A stretch of DNA of 64,000 bases from Neobacillus cucumis (GCF_016107705.1 NZ_JAEHGC010000002.1:586024-650023); one strand, 5' to 3'. Positions 46,546-55,753 are shown, counted from the stretch's first letter. The notes: generated by a model from the letters alone, not told the origin. Made by a program: numbers and translations.

Positions 46546-47934
46546 ATGCCTATTAATTCTTTTGAAAACTATCCGATGAGCTGGAAGCCATCGATTGATA
46601 GAGCTGAAAAGCCTATTTATCAAGCACTCGCGGGGCAATTGGAACGAGATATAATAAACGGTGTTTTATTACCTGGAACAAAACTTCCTCCACAACGAGA
46701 ACTGGCTGATTATTTGGATTTAAATCTGAGTACCATTTCAAAGGCATTTAAAGTCTGCGAGTTAAAGGGACTGTTAAGTGCATCAGTTGGAAGTGGCACA
46801 TTTGTGTCATATGATGCGTTATCAAATGCGTATTTACTTGAAGATACAAAACCCAAGCATTTAATTGAAATGGGCGCAACACTACCAGATAATTCTTCTT
46901 ACGAGCCACTGCTACTCCAATTAAAGAGTATGCTGCAGGAGCCAGATTATGAGAAATGGTTTGGTTATGGTCGAGCAGGAGAAAGCCTATGGCAAAAGGA
47001 TGCTGCTATAAAGCTAATTCGAAGAGGTGGGTTTGAAACAACCGTTGATCACATTTTATTTGCCAATGGGGGTCAAAATGCGATTGCTGCTACATTGGCA
47101 AGTCTTTGTAAGCCCGGTGATCGGATTGGTGTTGACCATCATACGTACCCTGGCTTAAAGACTGTTGCAGCAATGCTTAGTGTACAAATAGTACCGATAA
47201 AATCAGAGAACTATGAAATGAGTCCAGCTTCCTTTGAAGATGCCTGTAAAAATGATAATATTAAAGGCATTTACTTGATCCCAGATTATCATAATCCGAC
47301 AGCTTCCTTTATGTCTGTTGAGAATCGAAAAAAGATTGCAGCAATAGCCAAAAAATATAACCAGTTCATTATTGAAGATGCATCGTACCATATTCTGGGC
47401 AAGAAGCCCCTTCCAGCAGTCGCATCATTTGCACCTGAACAGGTGATCTATATTGCAAGTTTATCTAAATCATTAGCCCCAGGGTTACGATTAGCCTATG
47501 TAGCAGTGCCGAGTCAATTCAAGGAACCCATTTCGAAGGCGCTTTATAATTTAAATATTACCGTTTCACCGTTATTAGCAGAACTTACAGCACGTACAAT
47601 CGTATCAAATCAATTTGAAATCTTGATTGAGGGTCATCGGGAACAAACCATTCGCAGAAACAAAGCCGTAAATCGATATTTGGCAGACTATACGTGTCTA
47701 GGTGTTGAAACAGGCATCTTTCGTTGGTTGCTGTTACCAGACAAGATTACTGGTGCTGAATTTGAAACGTTAGCTGCAAAGCGGGGAGTACAAGTGTATG
47801 CTGCTGAGCGTTTTGTAGTTGGGAATAGTTCTCCAGAAAGAGCTGTTAGGATATCTGTCTGTGCACCGAAAACGCTTGAAGAGCTTGAGCAAGGATTAAT
47901 AATCCTTAAAGGTCTACTAAACGAATTTTCTTAA
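46546..47934 (+). CDS. MocR/PdxR-type regulator (GntR HTH fused to aminotransferase fold)
   Basis: 462 residues. N-terminal GntR winged helix (YQALAGQLERDIINGVLLPG, LPPQRELADYLDLNLSTISK) is fused to a class I aminotransferase-like domain with the PLP lysine in YIASLSKSLAPGLRLAYV. Such proteins sense PLP adducts of amines or amino acids. ATG 46546 follows AAGGGTG. It likely controls the MFS-dehydrogenase genes upstream or the amine oxidase downstream. A decayed copy of its last third is at 43687. Confidence 0.92.
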   Translation: MPINSFENYPMSWKPSIDRAEKPIYQALAGQLERDIINGVLLPGTKLPPQRELADYLDLNLSTISKAFKVCELKGLLSASVGSGTFVSYDALSNAYLLEDTKPKHLIEMGATLPDNSSYEPLLLQLKSMLQEPDYEKWFGYGRAGESLWQKDAAIKLIRRGGFETTVDHILFANGGQNAIAATLASLCKPGDRIGVDHHTYPGLKTVAAMLSVQIVPIKSENYEMSPASFEDACKNDNIKGIYLIPDYHNPTASFMSVENRKKIAAIAKKYNQFIIEDASYHILGKKPLPAVASFAPEQVIYIASLSKSLAPGLRLAYVAVPSQFKEPISKALYNLNITVSPLLAELTARTIVSNQFEILIEGHREQTIRRNKAVNRYLADYTCLGVETGIFRWLLLPDKITGAEFETLAAKRGVQVYAAERFVVGNSSPERAVRISVCAPKTLEELEQGLIILKGLLNEFS

Positions 47935-47942
47935 TATTGTTT

Positions 47943-47974
47943 GCCATACAATTTTAATATTGTATGGCTTTTTT
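47943..47974 (+). terminator. Terminator of the MocR-type gene
   Basis: GCCATACAAT and ATTGTATGGC arms followed by T6. Confidence 0.88.
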
Positions 47975-48075
47975 CTGAGTGTTATGATGGTTCAATATAG
48001 TAGAGGAATTCTAGAAATAGAATCCTTTTCCATTAAATATATACAACATATACCCAGTCAAAAGGAGAACAAAAT

Positions 48076-49185
48076 ATGAACAATCCTGTAATCATTGTTG
48101 GTGCTGGTTTAAGTGGACTACGTGCTGCATCACTACTTACTGAACAAGGCATTAAATGTAGGGTCCTAGAGGCTAGAGACCGAATTGGTGGTAGGGTTTT
48201 GAGTTCGTCTGTTCCAGACAGACCTGACCTAGGTAGATTTGACCTGGGCCCGACGTGGTTTTGGCCACAGTATGAAAGCCATATTGCTAACCTTGTAAAA
48301 GAACTTAATTTGGAAACTTTCGAACAATATAAGGAAGGCGAAATACTAATAGAACGATTCCAAATCAAGCCACCAGAACGCTGCGTGCTGAAAGAAAATT
48401 CTGACGAAAAATGGGTCCGATTGACTGGAGGTGTGCAGTCTCTTATCGATGCTATAGCAGAGACTATTCCTTCAGAAATAGTTGAGCTAGAAACGCGAGT
48501 TAAAAAAATTCAGCTTAATGAAGATGGTGATATCACGGTTGAAGCAGAGCTTTCTAATGGAAAGGAAAAAAAAATTTCTGCAGATGCTGTTATTCTGGCA
48601 TTGCCACCCCGTCTTGTGGCGCATCACATTGAATTTTCGCCTTCCCTCCCTCCCAATCTTATTACTGACATTGTACAAAAACCTACGTGGATGGCAGGAC
48701 AGGCAAAGGTAGTTGCAGTCTATGATCGTCCCTTCTGGAGAGAATTGGGGCTTTCTGGATATGTATTGAGTGCCGTTGGTCCCTTAGAAGAAATATATGA
48801 TGCCTCTCCTATTAAGGGCTCTGGTGCATTATTTGGATTCTTCGGAATGCCTCCAGAAGCACGTAAAAAAATGGGGCAAGATAAAATTTTAAAATTGGTT
48901 GGTGACCAGTTAGTTAAGCTTTTTGGAAGTGAAGCTAAAAACGCAAAGGCTATTTTTTATAAAGATTGGTCCAGCGATTCTGAAACGACTGTTGAGGAAG
49001 ACTACAGTCCTCTTAAGAATTACCAAAGCTATGGTCAACCACCAGTAGAAGGTGTATGGGAAAAGAAACTTATTTTTGCTGGTACAGAGACGAATTCACA
49101 ATGTAGTGGACATCTTGAAGGTGCACTTCAGTCTGCTGAACAGGCAGTTTTTAAAATCAATAATTTAAATAACAAGTCTTCATGA
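48076..49185 (+). CDS. Flavin-containing monoamine oxidase family protein
   Basis: 369 residues. The N-terminal dinucleotide fold VIIVGAGLSGLRAA and RDRIGGRV bind FAD. FDLGPTWFWPQ and the C-terminal FAGTETNSQCSGHLEGALQS are the amine oxidase substrate-side motifs. Shorter than most members (420-450). AAAGGAG precedes the ATG. It would oxidise an amine to aldehyde and ammonia. The neighbouring PLP-dependent regulator is consistent with amine metabolism. Confidence 0.9.
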   Translation: MNNPVIIVGAGLSGLRAASLLTEQGIKCRVLEARDRIGGRVLSSSVPDRPDLGRFDLGPTWFWPQYESHIANLVKELNLETFEQYKEGEILIERFQIKPPERCVLKENSDEKWVRLTGGVQSLIDAIAETIPSEIVELETRVKKIQLNEDGDITVEAELSNGKEKKISADAVILALPPRLVAHHIEFSPSLPPNLITDIVQKPTWMAGQAKVVAVYDRPFWRELGLSGYVLSAVGPLEEIYDASPIKGSGALFGFFGMPPEARKKMGQDKILKLVGDQLVKLFGSEAKNAKAIFYKDWSSDSETTVEEDYSPLKNYQSYGQPPVEGVWEKKLIFAGTETNSQCSGHLEGALQSAEQAVFKINNLNNKSS

Positions 49186-49344
49186 CACGATTAATGAGTA
49201 TCCTATGTGAAAGCTTACAGACATTGAAAAACTAAAAAAGTGAAAAATTCTGATGATCACAGCATTATACAATTCTTCTATATATATTAAATAAAAAGGC
49301 AGCAATGCCTTTTTGTATACTTCTCCACTACCATATTGGAAATA

Positions 49345-49370
49345 TTGTACTTAAAGTAACGGGTGCAATG
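49345..49370 (+). repeat. Hairpin A copy of the composite element
   Basis: ACTTAAAGTAACGGGTGCAA. It lies 50 bp before the GNAT start codon. Confidence 0.7.
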
Positions 49371-49418
49371 CTACCATCGGTGAGGTTCATTAATAATACG
49401 AAGTTAGAGGAGGTTAAA

Positions 49419-49973
49419 ATGGAGAAACAGGCTGATTTATTTCATTCATTGGAGGGTGAAAAAATCTATTTCAAAGCACTTAGGCTAGAGGATGTTCAGG
49501 AGATACATCAGTATGCGTCAGATCAAGAAGTTTCACGATTTATTGGCTGGAATTTGATGAATACTTTAGAGGAATCTCGTCAGCACATTGAAGTAATGTT
49601 AAACCGTGAGTCAGCAGGTACTCATTTATATGCCTCCATTGTTGAAAAATTAACACAAGCAATAATAGGGACAGCCATGATTTTCAATTTTGACAAAGAA
49701 GCAAACAAAGCTGAAATTGGTTATGTGTTACATAAACAATATTGGGGTAAGGGATATGGCACAGAGATTGTTGCATTGATGAGTGATTTTGCATTTAAAT
49801 CACTTAATCTTCATAAACTCCATGCCATGGTAGTTCATGCCAATATTGGCTCTGCACGGATACTTGAAAAGAATAGATATGAGTTAGAAGGAAGATTAAA
49901 GGACCACTATTTTATAGAGAATAAGTATTATGATGCATTACTTTTCGGCAAAATTACAAACATGGAAACTTAG
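49419..49973 (+). CDS. RimJ/RimL-type GNAT acetyltransferase
   Basis: 184 residues with the GNAT motif LHKQYWGKGYGTEIVALMSD and VHANIGSARILEKNRYELEG. GAGGAGG before ATG 49419 sets the start. A copy of hairpin A (core 49359-49366) lies inside the open frame upstream, so the first gene of the repeat-rich region begins right after an element. Substrate unknown. Confidence 0.88.
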   Translation: MEKQADLFHSLEGEKIYFKALRLEDVQEIHQYASDQEVSRFIGWNLMNTLEESRQHIEVMLNRESAGTHLYASIVEKLTQAIIGTAMIFNFDKEANKAEIGYVLHKQYWGKGYGTEIVALMSDFAFKSLNLHKLHAMVVHANIGSARILEKNRYELEGRLKDHYFIENKYYDALLFGKITNMET

Positions 49974-50083
49974 CGTTCGTATGCAGATAAAATGAAGATC
50001 TTTGTTGACCATAATTTCAATAAAATATAGTCCGTTCTTATTCAATTAAAGGGCGCGATTGTGTAATAAAACAATTCCAAAAA

Positions 50084-50120
50084 TACCGATTCCTTCAATA
50101 TTTTAGGAATCGGCTTTTTT
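50084..50120 (+). terminator. Terminator within a composite element
   Basis: CCGATTCCT and AGGAATCGG arms then T6, preceded by AATTAAAGGGCGCGATTGTG (hairpin A variant at 50044). Confidence 0.8.
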
Positions 50121-50219
50121 AGGTTTAAAATCTTACAGGTTGTGCTTGTTAGTTTAATAACAAGGAGATTTAAATTAATATGTTGAATTGGGTAATATTA
50201 TTTTTTTTGGGGGGCCTAT

Positions 50220-50591
50220 TTGAGAAAATGGTTTAATTTGATTTTTGGTGTTTTAGTCTTATTCGTAGTCATGTTAATTTATGCAAAGGTTTTTTATCCC
50301 CCTCTTCCATTAAATTCAGTTTCAAAATCGGAAGTAATCAATAAGGTGAAAAAATCGAATGGAAATATCGTTAAAATTGCAGAGGATAAAAGTTATCAAT
50401 GGTATATTTCAGAAATGATTCAAGGAAGAGCATATGAAAATATAAAAAAATTGATGGCTGACAAAGGCTGGTTTTTTAAAGACCAAGTCGGTTCGGGCTT
50501 TGTTTTTCATAATGAACAAGGAGAAATAACAGTTCTAAGTGAGATGTGGACTTCAAAATATGTAATCTTTCATTTTCCAAAAGAGATTTAA
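50220..50591 (+). CDS. Membrane-anchored small protein (123 aa)
   Basis: Signal anchor at 4-24 (WFNLIFGVLVLFVVMLIY), then a soluble domain ending FHNEQGEITVLSEMWTSKY. The start is TTG 50220 after GGGGGG. A separate AAGGAGATT with ATG 50180 opens an 18-codon frame that overlaps the start and may be a leader or an upstream remnant. Unknown function. A composite repeat follows the stop codon directly. Confidence 0.65.
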   Translation: MRKWFNLIFGVLVLFVVMLIYAKVFYPPLPLNSVSKSEVINKVKKSNGNIVKIAEDKSYQWYISEMIQGRAYENIKKLMADKGWFFKDQVGSGFVFHNEQGEITVLSEMWTSKYVIFHFPKEI

Positions 50592-50593
50592 TT

Positions 50594-50692
50594 CTTATTC
50601 AAGTAACGGGTGCAAGAGTTGAAGATCGAGCTGCCTTTTTTGGCGGTTTTTTCTTATAAGACTAAAGGGGAAGTTTAGTTGAAGAAGGTTTA
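50594..50692 (+). repeat. Complete composite element (A, variable hairpin, C)
   Basis: Hairpin A 50598-50623 with TTCAA/TTGAA arms and ACGGGTGC core, then GAGCTGCC...GGCGGTTTTTTC, then ACTAAAGGGGAAGTTTAGTT, a C variant whose stem ACTAAA/TTTAGT is kept although the loop differs. Confidence 0.8.
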
Positions 50693-50767
50693 CGCAGATA
50701 ACACGATTGATATTTTATAATTTTATCTGATAATGAAGCGAAATTATACTTTGAGAGAGTGAAAAAC

Positions 50768-51076
50768 TTGAAACGTAATATTCCTTATGTTGGTCTAATA
50801 TTACAAATAATATTTTTTCTATTGATAACATTCTTTAACTTTGTGAGAGTGTATGGTATCGACCATTATTCTGTGTATCCAGTAGCTTTTTTTGAATTAT
50901 TTTTAGGAGTGGCAAGTTTTATCTGTGGGCTACTTGGACTCGTAAAGAAAACAAGTATAGGACTCTCCATCTTAGTTATGGTATTGGGGGTACTAATCTG
51001 TTTCTTTTTCGTTTTTGTGTATCTCTTAGGAGAAGCAGGTATACCTCCACCTATTCGTTGGTTTTATTCCGAATAA
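50768..51076 (+). CDS. Small integral membrane protein (about 102 aa)
   Basis: Three TM helices (YVGLILQIIFFLLITFF, FFELFLGVASFICGLLGL, LSILVMVLGVLICFFFVFVY). GAGAGAG eight nt before TTG 50768 favours that start over GTG 50759. The layout resembles the 115-aa protein encoded at 20641. Unknown function. Confidence 0.6.
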   Translation: MKRNIPYVGLILQIIFFLLITFFNFVRVYGIDHYSVYPVAFFELFLGVASFICGLLGLVKKTSIGLSILVMVLGVLICFFFVFVYLLGEAGIPPPIRWFYSE

Positions 51077-51144
51077 AAATATTTTTTTCATCTAACAGGG
51101 GCTTTAATAAAATTCTAAGCTATAAGACTGATTAGCAACCAGCC

Positions 51145-51390
51145 GTGATTATATTGATTATTGAAATTGACGGTTATTTCATTCAGGTTCTACTTATTGG
51201 TAAAAAGTGTTCCAAGCAACAGTTAAAGCAAAAATATCTTCAAGCAAAACAATTATCCTTCGAGATTAAAGACCTTCCAAATGTATTTTGTAGACTTCAT
51301 AATTTTGAACAAATTCCTTATGATGGCGATTTAAAGGTCGAGTTTGTTATTGACACTGATACAGATAGAATTTATTCACCATCTTATTAA
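51145..51390 (+). CDS. Small hypothetical protein (81 aa)
   Basis: GTG start at 51145. Product MIILIIEIDGYFIQVLLIGK then a charged helix (KCSKQQLKQKYLQAKQ) and EFVIDTDTDRIYSPSY. Looks like a small soluble alpha/beta domain. The ribosome site is weak. A composite element follows the stop codon immediately, as for its neighbours. Confidence 0.5.
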   Translation: MIILIIEIDGYFIQVLLIGKKCSKQQLKQKYLQAKQLSFEIKDLPNVFCRLHNFEQIPYDGDLKVEFVIDTDTDRIYSPSY

Positions 51391-51475
51391 GCTAGTGGGC
51401 GCGATTGTTCAATAAGGGCAGTCGCTTTTTTCTAATTCAAGTAAGGTGGCAGGATAGTTAAAGAGGTAGTAATTG
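51388..51475 (+). repeat. Complete composite element
   Basis: AAGCTAGTGGGCGCGATTGT (A variant), GGCAGTCGCTTTTTT, then AAGTAAGGTGGCAGGATAGTT (C variant). Confidence 0.7.
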
Positions 51476-51488
51476 TAAATTGAGGGTA

Positions 51489-51925
51489 ATATATACAAAT
51501 TTAACAATTTCTCCTATGTGACATCCAGTAAAAAACATGAATTCAAACAATGCCTTTTCCAATGGGCTGGTATAAGCCTCTCGTAAATATTCAATTTCAG
51601 TTTCTGTTAAAAACTAAGGAATTTGTTTCCCTGTTTTGGCTCCTTTATTTTTGCAGCGGGGTTTTTTGAAACATGTCCTTCTTCATGTGACCAACGAAAA
51701 AATGATTTCATAAAACGTATTCGGTGAGATAAACTTGAAGGTTTTAAGGTTTCGCTCGACTTTGCCAGGTATTCTTTTAGTTGAACAGTGGATATGGTAT
51801 TAATTTTAACATCCTTGAAATATCGAATAAGTAATGTGGATTGAAGTTTATATGCTTTAAGTGTTTGTGGTGAGAACCCTTCAATTCGTTTATCCGATTC
51901 ATACGTTTACCATGCCTTTGACAAT
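51489..51925 (-). pseudogene. Remnant of a tyrosine recombinase (phage integrase family)
   Basis: The minus strand reads ESDKRIEGFSPQTLKAYKLQ, then LIRYFKDV, LSHRIRFMKSFFRWSHEEGH and NPAAKIKEPKQGNKFL, the N-terminal SAM-like domain of XerC/D-type integrases. A frameshift near 51622 follows, and then FLTETEIEYLREAYTSPLEK in another frame, up to FTGCHIGEIVKF where the catalytic Arg would be expected. The front end is also frameshifted and the catalytic domain is missing. It lies between composite elements. The gap 51391-52040 has no intact gene. Confidence 0.82.
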
Positions 51926-51994
51926 AACAAAATACATCTCTCCCTAAAATTTCTTTTTAGAGGAATTATTGACTTATTCTCGAAATTGAAACGG

Positions 51995-52030
51995 GAGAGA
52001 CTATTTAGCTATCGGGCAGGTTAGTTCCAG
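51995..52030 (+). repeat. Hairpin C variant
   Basis: AGCTATCGGGCAGGTTAGTT. Confidence 0.5.
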
Positions 52031-52040
52031 ATTATGTAAC

Positions 52041-52235
52041 TTGAACCAAATCACTTTTGAAGTGGATGGCAAATTTTTTAGAATGTCAGGAACGGTTGCT
52101 GGTTTTGAGCAGCGATTTTTCGATGCCTTTTGTTTAATTGTCTGGTGTAAGAGAAGGGGAATTGAAAAGAATCAATCCTTTTTTCAGGAGAATGCCGCGT
52201 ATCTAACCGCATTTTTACAAAGCTTTTTTACATAA
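52041..52235 (+). CDS. Doubtful small protein (64 aa)
   Basis: TTG start at 52041 with no clear ribosome site. The sequence ITFEVDGKFFRMSGTVAGFE, then ending NAAYLTAFLQSFFT, looks protein-like but matches nothing I know. It lies right after a C element, like other genes of the region. Confidence 0.4.
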   Translation: MNQITFEVDGKFFRMSGTVAGFEQRFFDAFCLIVWCKRRGIEKNQSFFQENAAYLTAFLQSFFT

Positions 52236-52249
52236 GATAAAAATGAAAT

Positions 52250-52280
52250 AACCAACCGTACATGAGCTGTATGGCTGGTT
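52250..52280 (-). terminator. Terminator of the MFS drug transporter gene
   Basis: AACCA-CC-TACA arms with TGTA-GG-TGGTT, then a T-rich tract on the minus strand. Confidence 0.7.
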
Positions 52281-52286
52281 GTTCCT

Positions 52287-53744
52287 TCATCGTGAAGCTT
52301 GTTTTTCTATTTCGGTGTAGATATGTTTTCGTTTTTGATCCCGCAGCATCCCTATTCCGAGTAACAGTGCAAGGATGAAGAATAGGGAATAGACCCGAAA
52401 TCCTATATCTGTTACATGCACCAAGGAGATTTTTGCGGTGCGTGACTCCATCCCCATTCCGAGAAATGCTCGTGATGCAATGGCAGGAGCAACGCAAAGT
52501 TGAAGCAATAGGAGTGTCAGGGTTTGGCTGCCAACGCGCCCAATATTGTAAACGGTATAGAACATCCCTGATGCTGCTCCGGCATGTTCTGAAGGGGCTG
52601 CCGACAAAACTGTTTTCGCAAGTGACGGCCATGCAAAACCGTTTGCAACCGAAATGATCAACAATGGAATGATGACTCCTGTAATGGACAGGTGCTCTCC
52701 AAGGTTCCCAAGTAGCAGAAGGGAAAAGGCTATCAAGATCATTCCTGTCAGCAGCATCCGAATAGGGCCGAAACTGTCTGCCAGCTTACCTCCAAGCGGG
52801 CCCATCACCAGCTGGGGCAGGGATAATGGAATGAGTAAAAGTCCTGATTCTAAAGGAGATAAGTGCTGCGCTCCCTGCAGGTACAGGGCAAGGAGAAGGG
52901 TGATGGAAAAATATCCGATACAATAGCTTATGGTAATCCCCAATCCTGTTGTATAAAGTCTGTGAGTATATAATGCAAGATTAAAAAGCGGGTCTTTGAC
53001 CTTTAGTTCAGTAATGATAAAGGCAGCCCCCAGCAATACGGCTGTTGAGAGAAGTCCAAGAATGCGGATAGAATCCCATCCCCAGGATTGCCCTTGAGAA
53101 AGAGCGATTAAAAGGGCCGTCAGAGCAAGTGCGAAAGTGGTAACGCCTATCCAATCCGTTTTGACAGACTGCTTTACTTTCCATTCTTTTAAAATAAACC
53201 ACCCTCCAACTAGAGCGATAAAGCCGAATGGTGCAGATACAAAGAAAATGGAACGCCATCCGAATGCGCTAATTAAAGCCCCGCCAACGACCGGGCCAAT
53301 GATGGAACCAATGACCCACGACGTGGAGTTAATCCCTATAGCCAGCCCTAATTGCTCTTTGGGAAATGCCCGCATCATAATGGGAGTGGCCGTTGCCAGA
53401 GCAAACGCAGCACCAACCCCCTGTATAAGCCGAAAGATGATGAGCATTACTCCTGAGCCGGATAAGCCACACAAAACAGTAGCGATTGTAAAAATAGCAA
53501 ATCCCCAAAGAAAGATCCGTTTAGCTCCCGCTATATCTGCCCATCTGCCTGCCGGAAGCAAAAAAATTGTACTGGTAATAAGATAGGATGTAATGGTCCA
53601 CATCCCTGTTACAATCGGGATATTTAAATCCTTCATTAATGCAGGAAGGCCAATGACGATGATCGTTGCATCCACATTGGTCACAAATGATACAAGGGTA
53701 ACGACGGCCAGCACAGCCCATTTGTTTGAATAAACTCCTTTCAT
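52287..53744 (-). CDS. MFS transporter, DHA2 (14-TM) multidrug family
   Basis: 485 residues with 14 TM segments. N-terminal VSFVTNVDATIIVIGLPALM (motif D1 region), PAGRWADIAGAKRIF (motif A), LIQGVGAAFALATATPI (motif B) and INSTSWVIGSIIGPVVGGAL (motif C) mark a proton-driven drug antiporter. TTAGGAGGATT precedes the ATG. A LysR-type gene is divergent 126 bp away and probably regulates it. Its base composition is richer in GC than the flanking small genes, so this pair may be an insertion in the cassette-like region. Confidence 0.93.
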   Translation of the reverse strand: MKGVYSNKWAVLAVVTLVSFVTNVDATIIVIGLPALMKDLNIPIVTGMWTITSYLITSTIFLLPAGRWADIAGAKRIFLWGFAIFTIATVLCGLSGSGVMLIIFRLIQGVGAAFALATATPIMMRAFPKEQLGLAIGINSTSWVIGSIIGPVVGGALISAFGWRSIFFVSAPFGFIALVGGWFILKEWKVKQSVKTDWIGVTTFALALTALLIALSQGQSWGWDSIRILGLLSTAVLLGAAFIITELKVKDPLFNLALYTHRLYTTGLGITISYCIGYFSITLLLALYLQGAQHLSPLESGLLLIPLSLPQLVMGPLGGKLADSFGPIRMLLTGMILIAFSLLLLGNLGEHLSITGVIIPLLIISVANGFAWPSLAKTVLSAAPSEHAGAASGMFYTVYNIGRVGSQTLTLLLLQLCVAPAIASRAFLGMGMESRTAKISLVHVTDIGFRVYSLFFILALLLGIGMLRDQKRKHIYTEIEKQASR

Positions 53745-53870
53745 TTTTAAATCCTCCTAAATATTTTTTTATATCGCTGACACCAATGTACAGGAAATGT
53801 TCAATCATGTAAAATGAATATAAATGATATTTTAGTTCATATTTAGTGATAATTAAAAGGAGGGATAAGG

Positions 53871-54743
53871 ATGGAGAGCAATGAGCTTCGAATTTTCCTG
53901 GCCGTTGCAAAAGAGGGAAGCATTACAAAAGCGGCCCAAGTACTTGGGTACGTACAGTCAAACGTTACGGCAAGGGTACAGCAATTGGAAGCGGAATTAA
54001 ACATACAGCTTTTTTACCGTCAGCGAGGAATGGTATTGACGCCTGCTGGCAATAAATTATTGCGTTATGCCGAGCAAATCATTCATTTGATGGATGAGGC
54101 ACATATCGTTATGAATGATATTGGAGAACCATCAGGACCGCTGATCCTTGGAGCTACTCATACTTCATCTGCTATGTATCTGCCGGCCATATTGGCGAAG
54201 TATTCCAAACTGTATCCAAAAGTAGAATTGTCTCTCATGACGGAGTATTCAAGTGAGCTGGTGGAAAAGGTACACCATTTTCAGCTCCATGGGGCATTTG
54301 TAAAATCGGAACAGAATGACGACAGTCTCGTTCAGGAACTAGTGTTTGAAGAACAGCTGGTGTTAATCAGTTCTTCGGAAGCGGAAGATATTCAAGATGT
54401 TTATCATAAGCCATTTCTTATGAATACAAAAGGCTGCCCGCATCGGGACCGTCTTGAACGCTGGCTAAAAAGGGAAGGGATAGGGAGCATAAGATATTTA
54501 GAGTTTAATCACCCGGATGCCATTATTCAAGGGGTTATTTCAGGGCTGGGAGCCTCTTTTGTCCCAAGGTCCTCCATTCAATCGCTGGAACAAGCCGGCC
54601 AGTTGAGGTCCTTTGATGTTCCATCTGAATACAGTTCGACTAAAACATTTTTTATTCGCCATAAGGACAGTGTTATGACAAGCGAGCTTTCAGCCTTTAT
54701 TGAGCTGTTAAAACAACACTCCCAGCCTTCATCCGCTTCCTAA
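53871..54743 (+). CDS. LysR-type transcriptional regulator
   Basis: 290 residues: N-terminal winged HTH (IFLAVAKEGSITKAAQVLGY, VQSNVTARVQQLEAELNIQL) and a periplasmic-binding-like effector domain. AAAGGAGGG precedes the ATG. Divergent from the DHA2 transporter gene. The 126-bp shared region should hold its T-N11-A site. Followed by a recombinase remnant. Confidence 0.92.
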   Translation: MESNELRIFLAVAKEGSITKAAQVLGYVQSNVTARVQQLEAELNIQLFYRQRGMVLTPAGNKLLRYAEQIIHLMDEAHIVMNDIGEPSGPLILGATHTSSAMYLPAILAKYSKLYPKVELSLMTEYSSELVEKVHHFQLHGAFVKSEQNDDSLVQELVFEEQLVLISSSEAEDIQDVYHKPFLMNTKGCPHRDRLERWLKREGIGSIRYLEFNHPDAIIQGVISGLGASFVPRSSIQSLEQAGQLRSFDVPSEYSSTKTFFIRHKDSVMTSELSAFIELLKQHSQPSSAS

Positions 54744-54751
54744 ACAGGATA

Positions 54752-54858
54752 ATGCTTTGGATAGGCTTTTGAACGAAACCAAAAGAAAAGAATTTGATAT
54801 TATTCTTGTATGGAAAATGGACCGTCTTGCGAGAAAGCAGACGTAGCTCATTCATTTT
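54752..54858 (+). pseudogene. Fragment of a serine recombinase/resolvase gene
   Basis: A 25-codon stretch reads LDRLLNETKRKEFDIILVWK and MDRLARKQ, the conserved middle of the resolvase catalytic domain (VWKxDRLAR), and then stops at TAG. Catalytic Ser and the DNA-binding part are missing. Confidence 0.8.
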
Positions 54859-55014
54859 TTAAAAAAGGGGAGAGCGCCTAATTGAATAAGATTTAATCAA
54901 TAATCTTCAACAATCGGGCGCTTTTCTTGAATAAGAAGGTGTCTTTTTGTATTGTAATGGATTCCGTAACAACACTTAATAGGGAGTGGAGTTATATTAA
55001 GGTGTAGAAAAGAT

Positions 55015-55126
55015 TGTGAAGGATTACACTTAAACAAACGGGTGCTTGAGTTTAAGTTCTGAGCTGTCATTTTGGCAGCTTTTCTTCTTGCACTAATGGG
55101 GCAGGATAGTTGAATATAATAAGGCA
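55015..55126 (+). repeat. Complete composite element (best preserved)
   Basis: Hairpin A 55029-55056 with perfect CTTAAAC/GTTTAAG arms and ACGGGTGC core, then GAGCTGTC-ATTTT-GGCAGCTTTTC, then CACTAATGGGGCAGGATAGT with hairpin C. Confidence 0.88.
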
Positions 55127-55198
55127 TTACGCAGACACTCTGAATAAAAAATTTTTCCTTACAAACAATATGTATACTATCAGCTCAGGGGGGGTCGC

Positions 55199-55753
55199 AT
55201 GGTAAATATATTGGAAACTGTCATTGATGCCATGAAATCACTGACAGTTCAAGATGAAGATCAACCACTTCATGTTGGAGAAGTGATGTCATGCTGGATT
55301 TACTTAGCAGGGCTTGAATTAGCTAAAGTATCTGTGCAAGCGGGAATAAATACCACGACAGATGAAGAATTAAAAGCAATTCTTGAAGAAGATATGAAAT
55401 TAGGAACTAGTCAAAGAGAACAACTCCACGATTTCATGATTAAGGAAGGAATTCCGCTACCTCCTGCTCCTGAAGATTTGCCAATATCAGACTCTAATAG
55501 TATCCCTCTTGGAGTTAAATTAACGGACGATGTGATAGCGAACGAATTATCTTTAAAAATCGTAAGTTTAATTATGCGTGCTGCTGGTGCTGCATCTGAA
55601 TCGATTCGTACAGATGTTGGTTTATTGTTTATTCAGTTTCAAACAGAAAAATTTTCCTTCGCAACGAGATTAAAACATTTAATGCGTAAACGCGGATGGA
55701 TTAAAGTACCGCCTTTTTACGTTCCACCTGGTTCCCAAAAACCATTAAGTTAA
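55199..55753 (+). CDS. DUF3231 family protein (one-module form)
   Basis: 184 residues, helical, with HVGEVMSCWIYLAGLELAKV and the linker KEGIPLPPAPEDLPISDSNS, as in each half of the two-module protein encoded at 41194. GGGGGG before the ATG acts as ribosome site. It stands alone between two composite elements. Unknown function. Confidence 0.82.
   Translation: MVNILETVIDAMKSLTVQDEDQPLHVGEVMSCWIYLAGLELAKVSVQAGINTTTDEELKAILEEDMKLGTSQREQLHDFMIKEGIPLPPAPEDLPISDSNSIPLGVKLTDDVIANELSLKIVSLIMRAAGAASESIRTDVGLLFIQFQTEKFSFATRLKHLMRKRGWIKVPPFYVPPGSQKPLS

Noticed and set aside
54897..55127. 76-aa minus-strand ORF
   Set aside because: It is antisense to the best-preserved composite element and shows no protein-like features.
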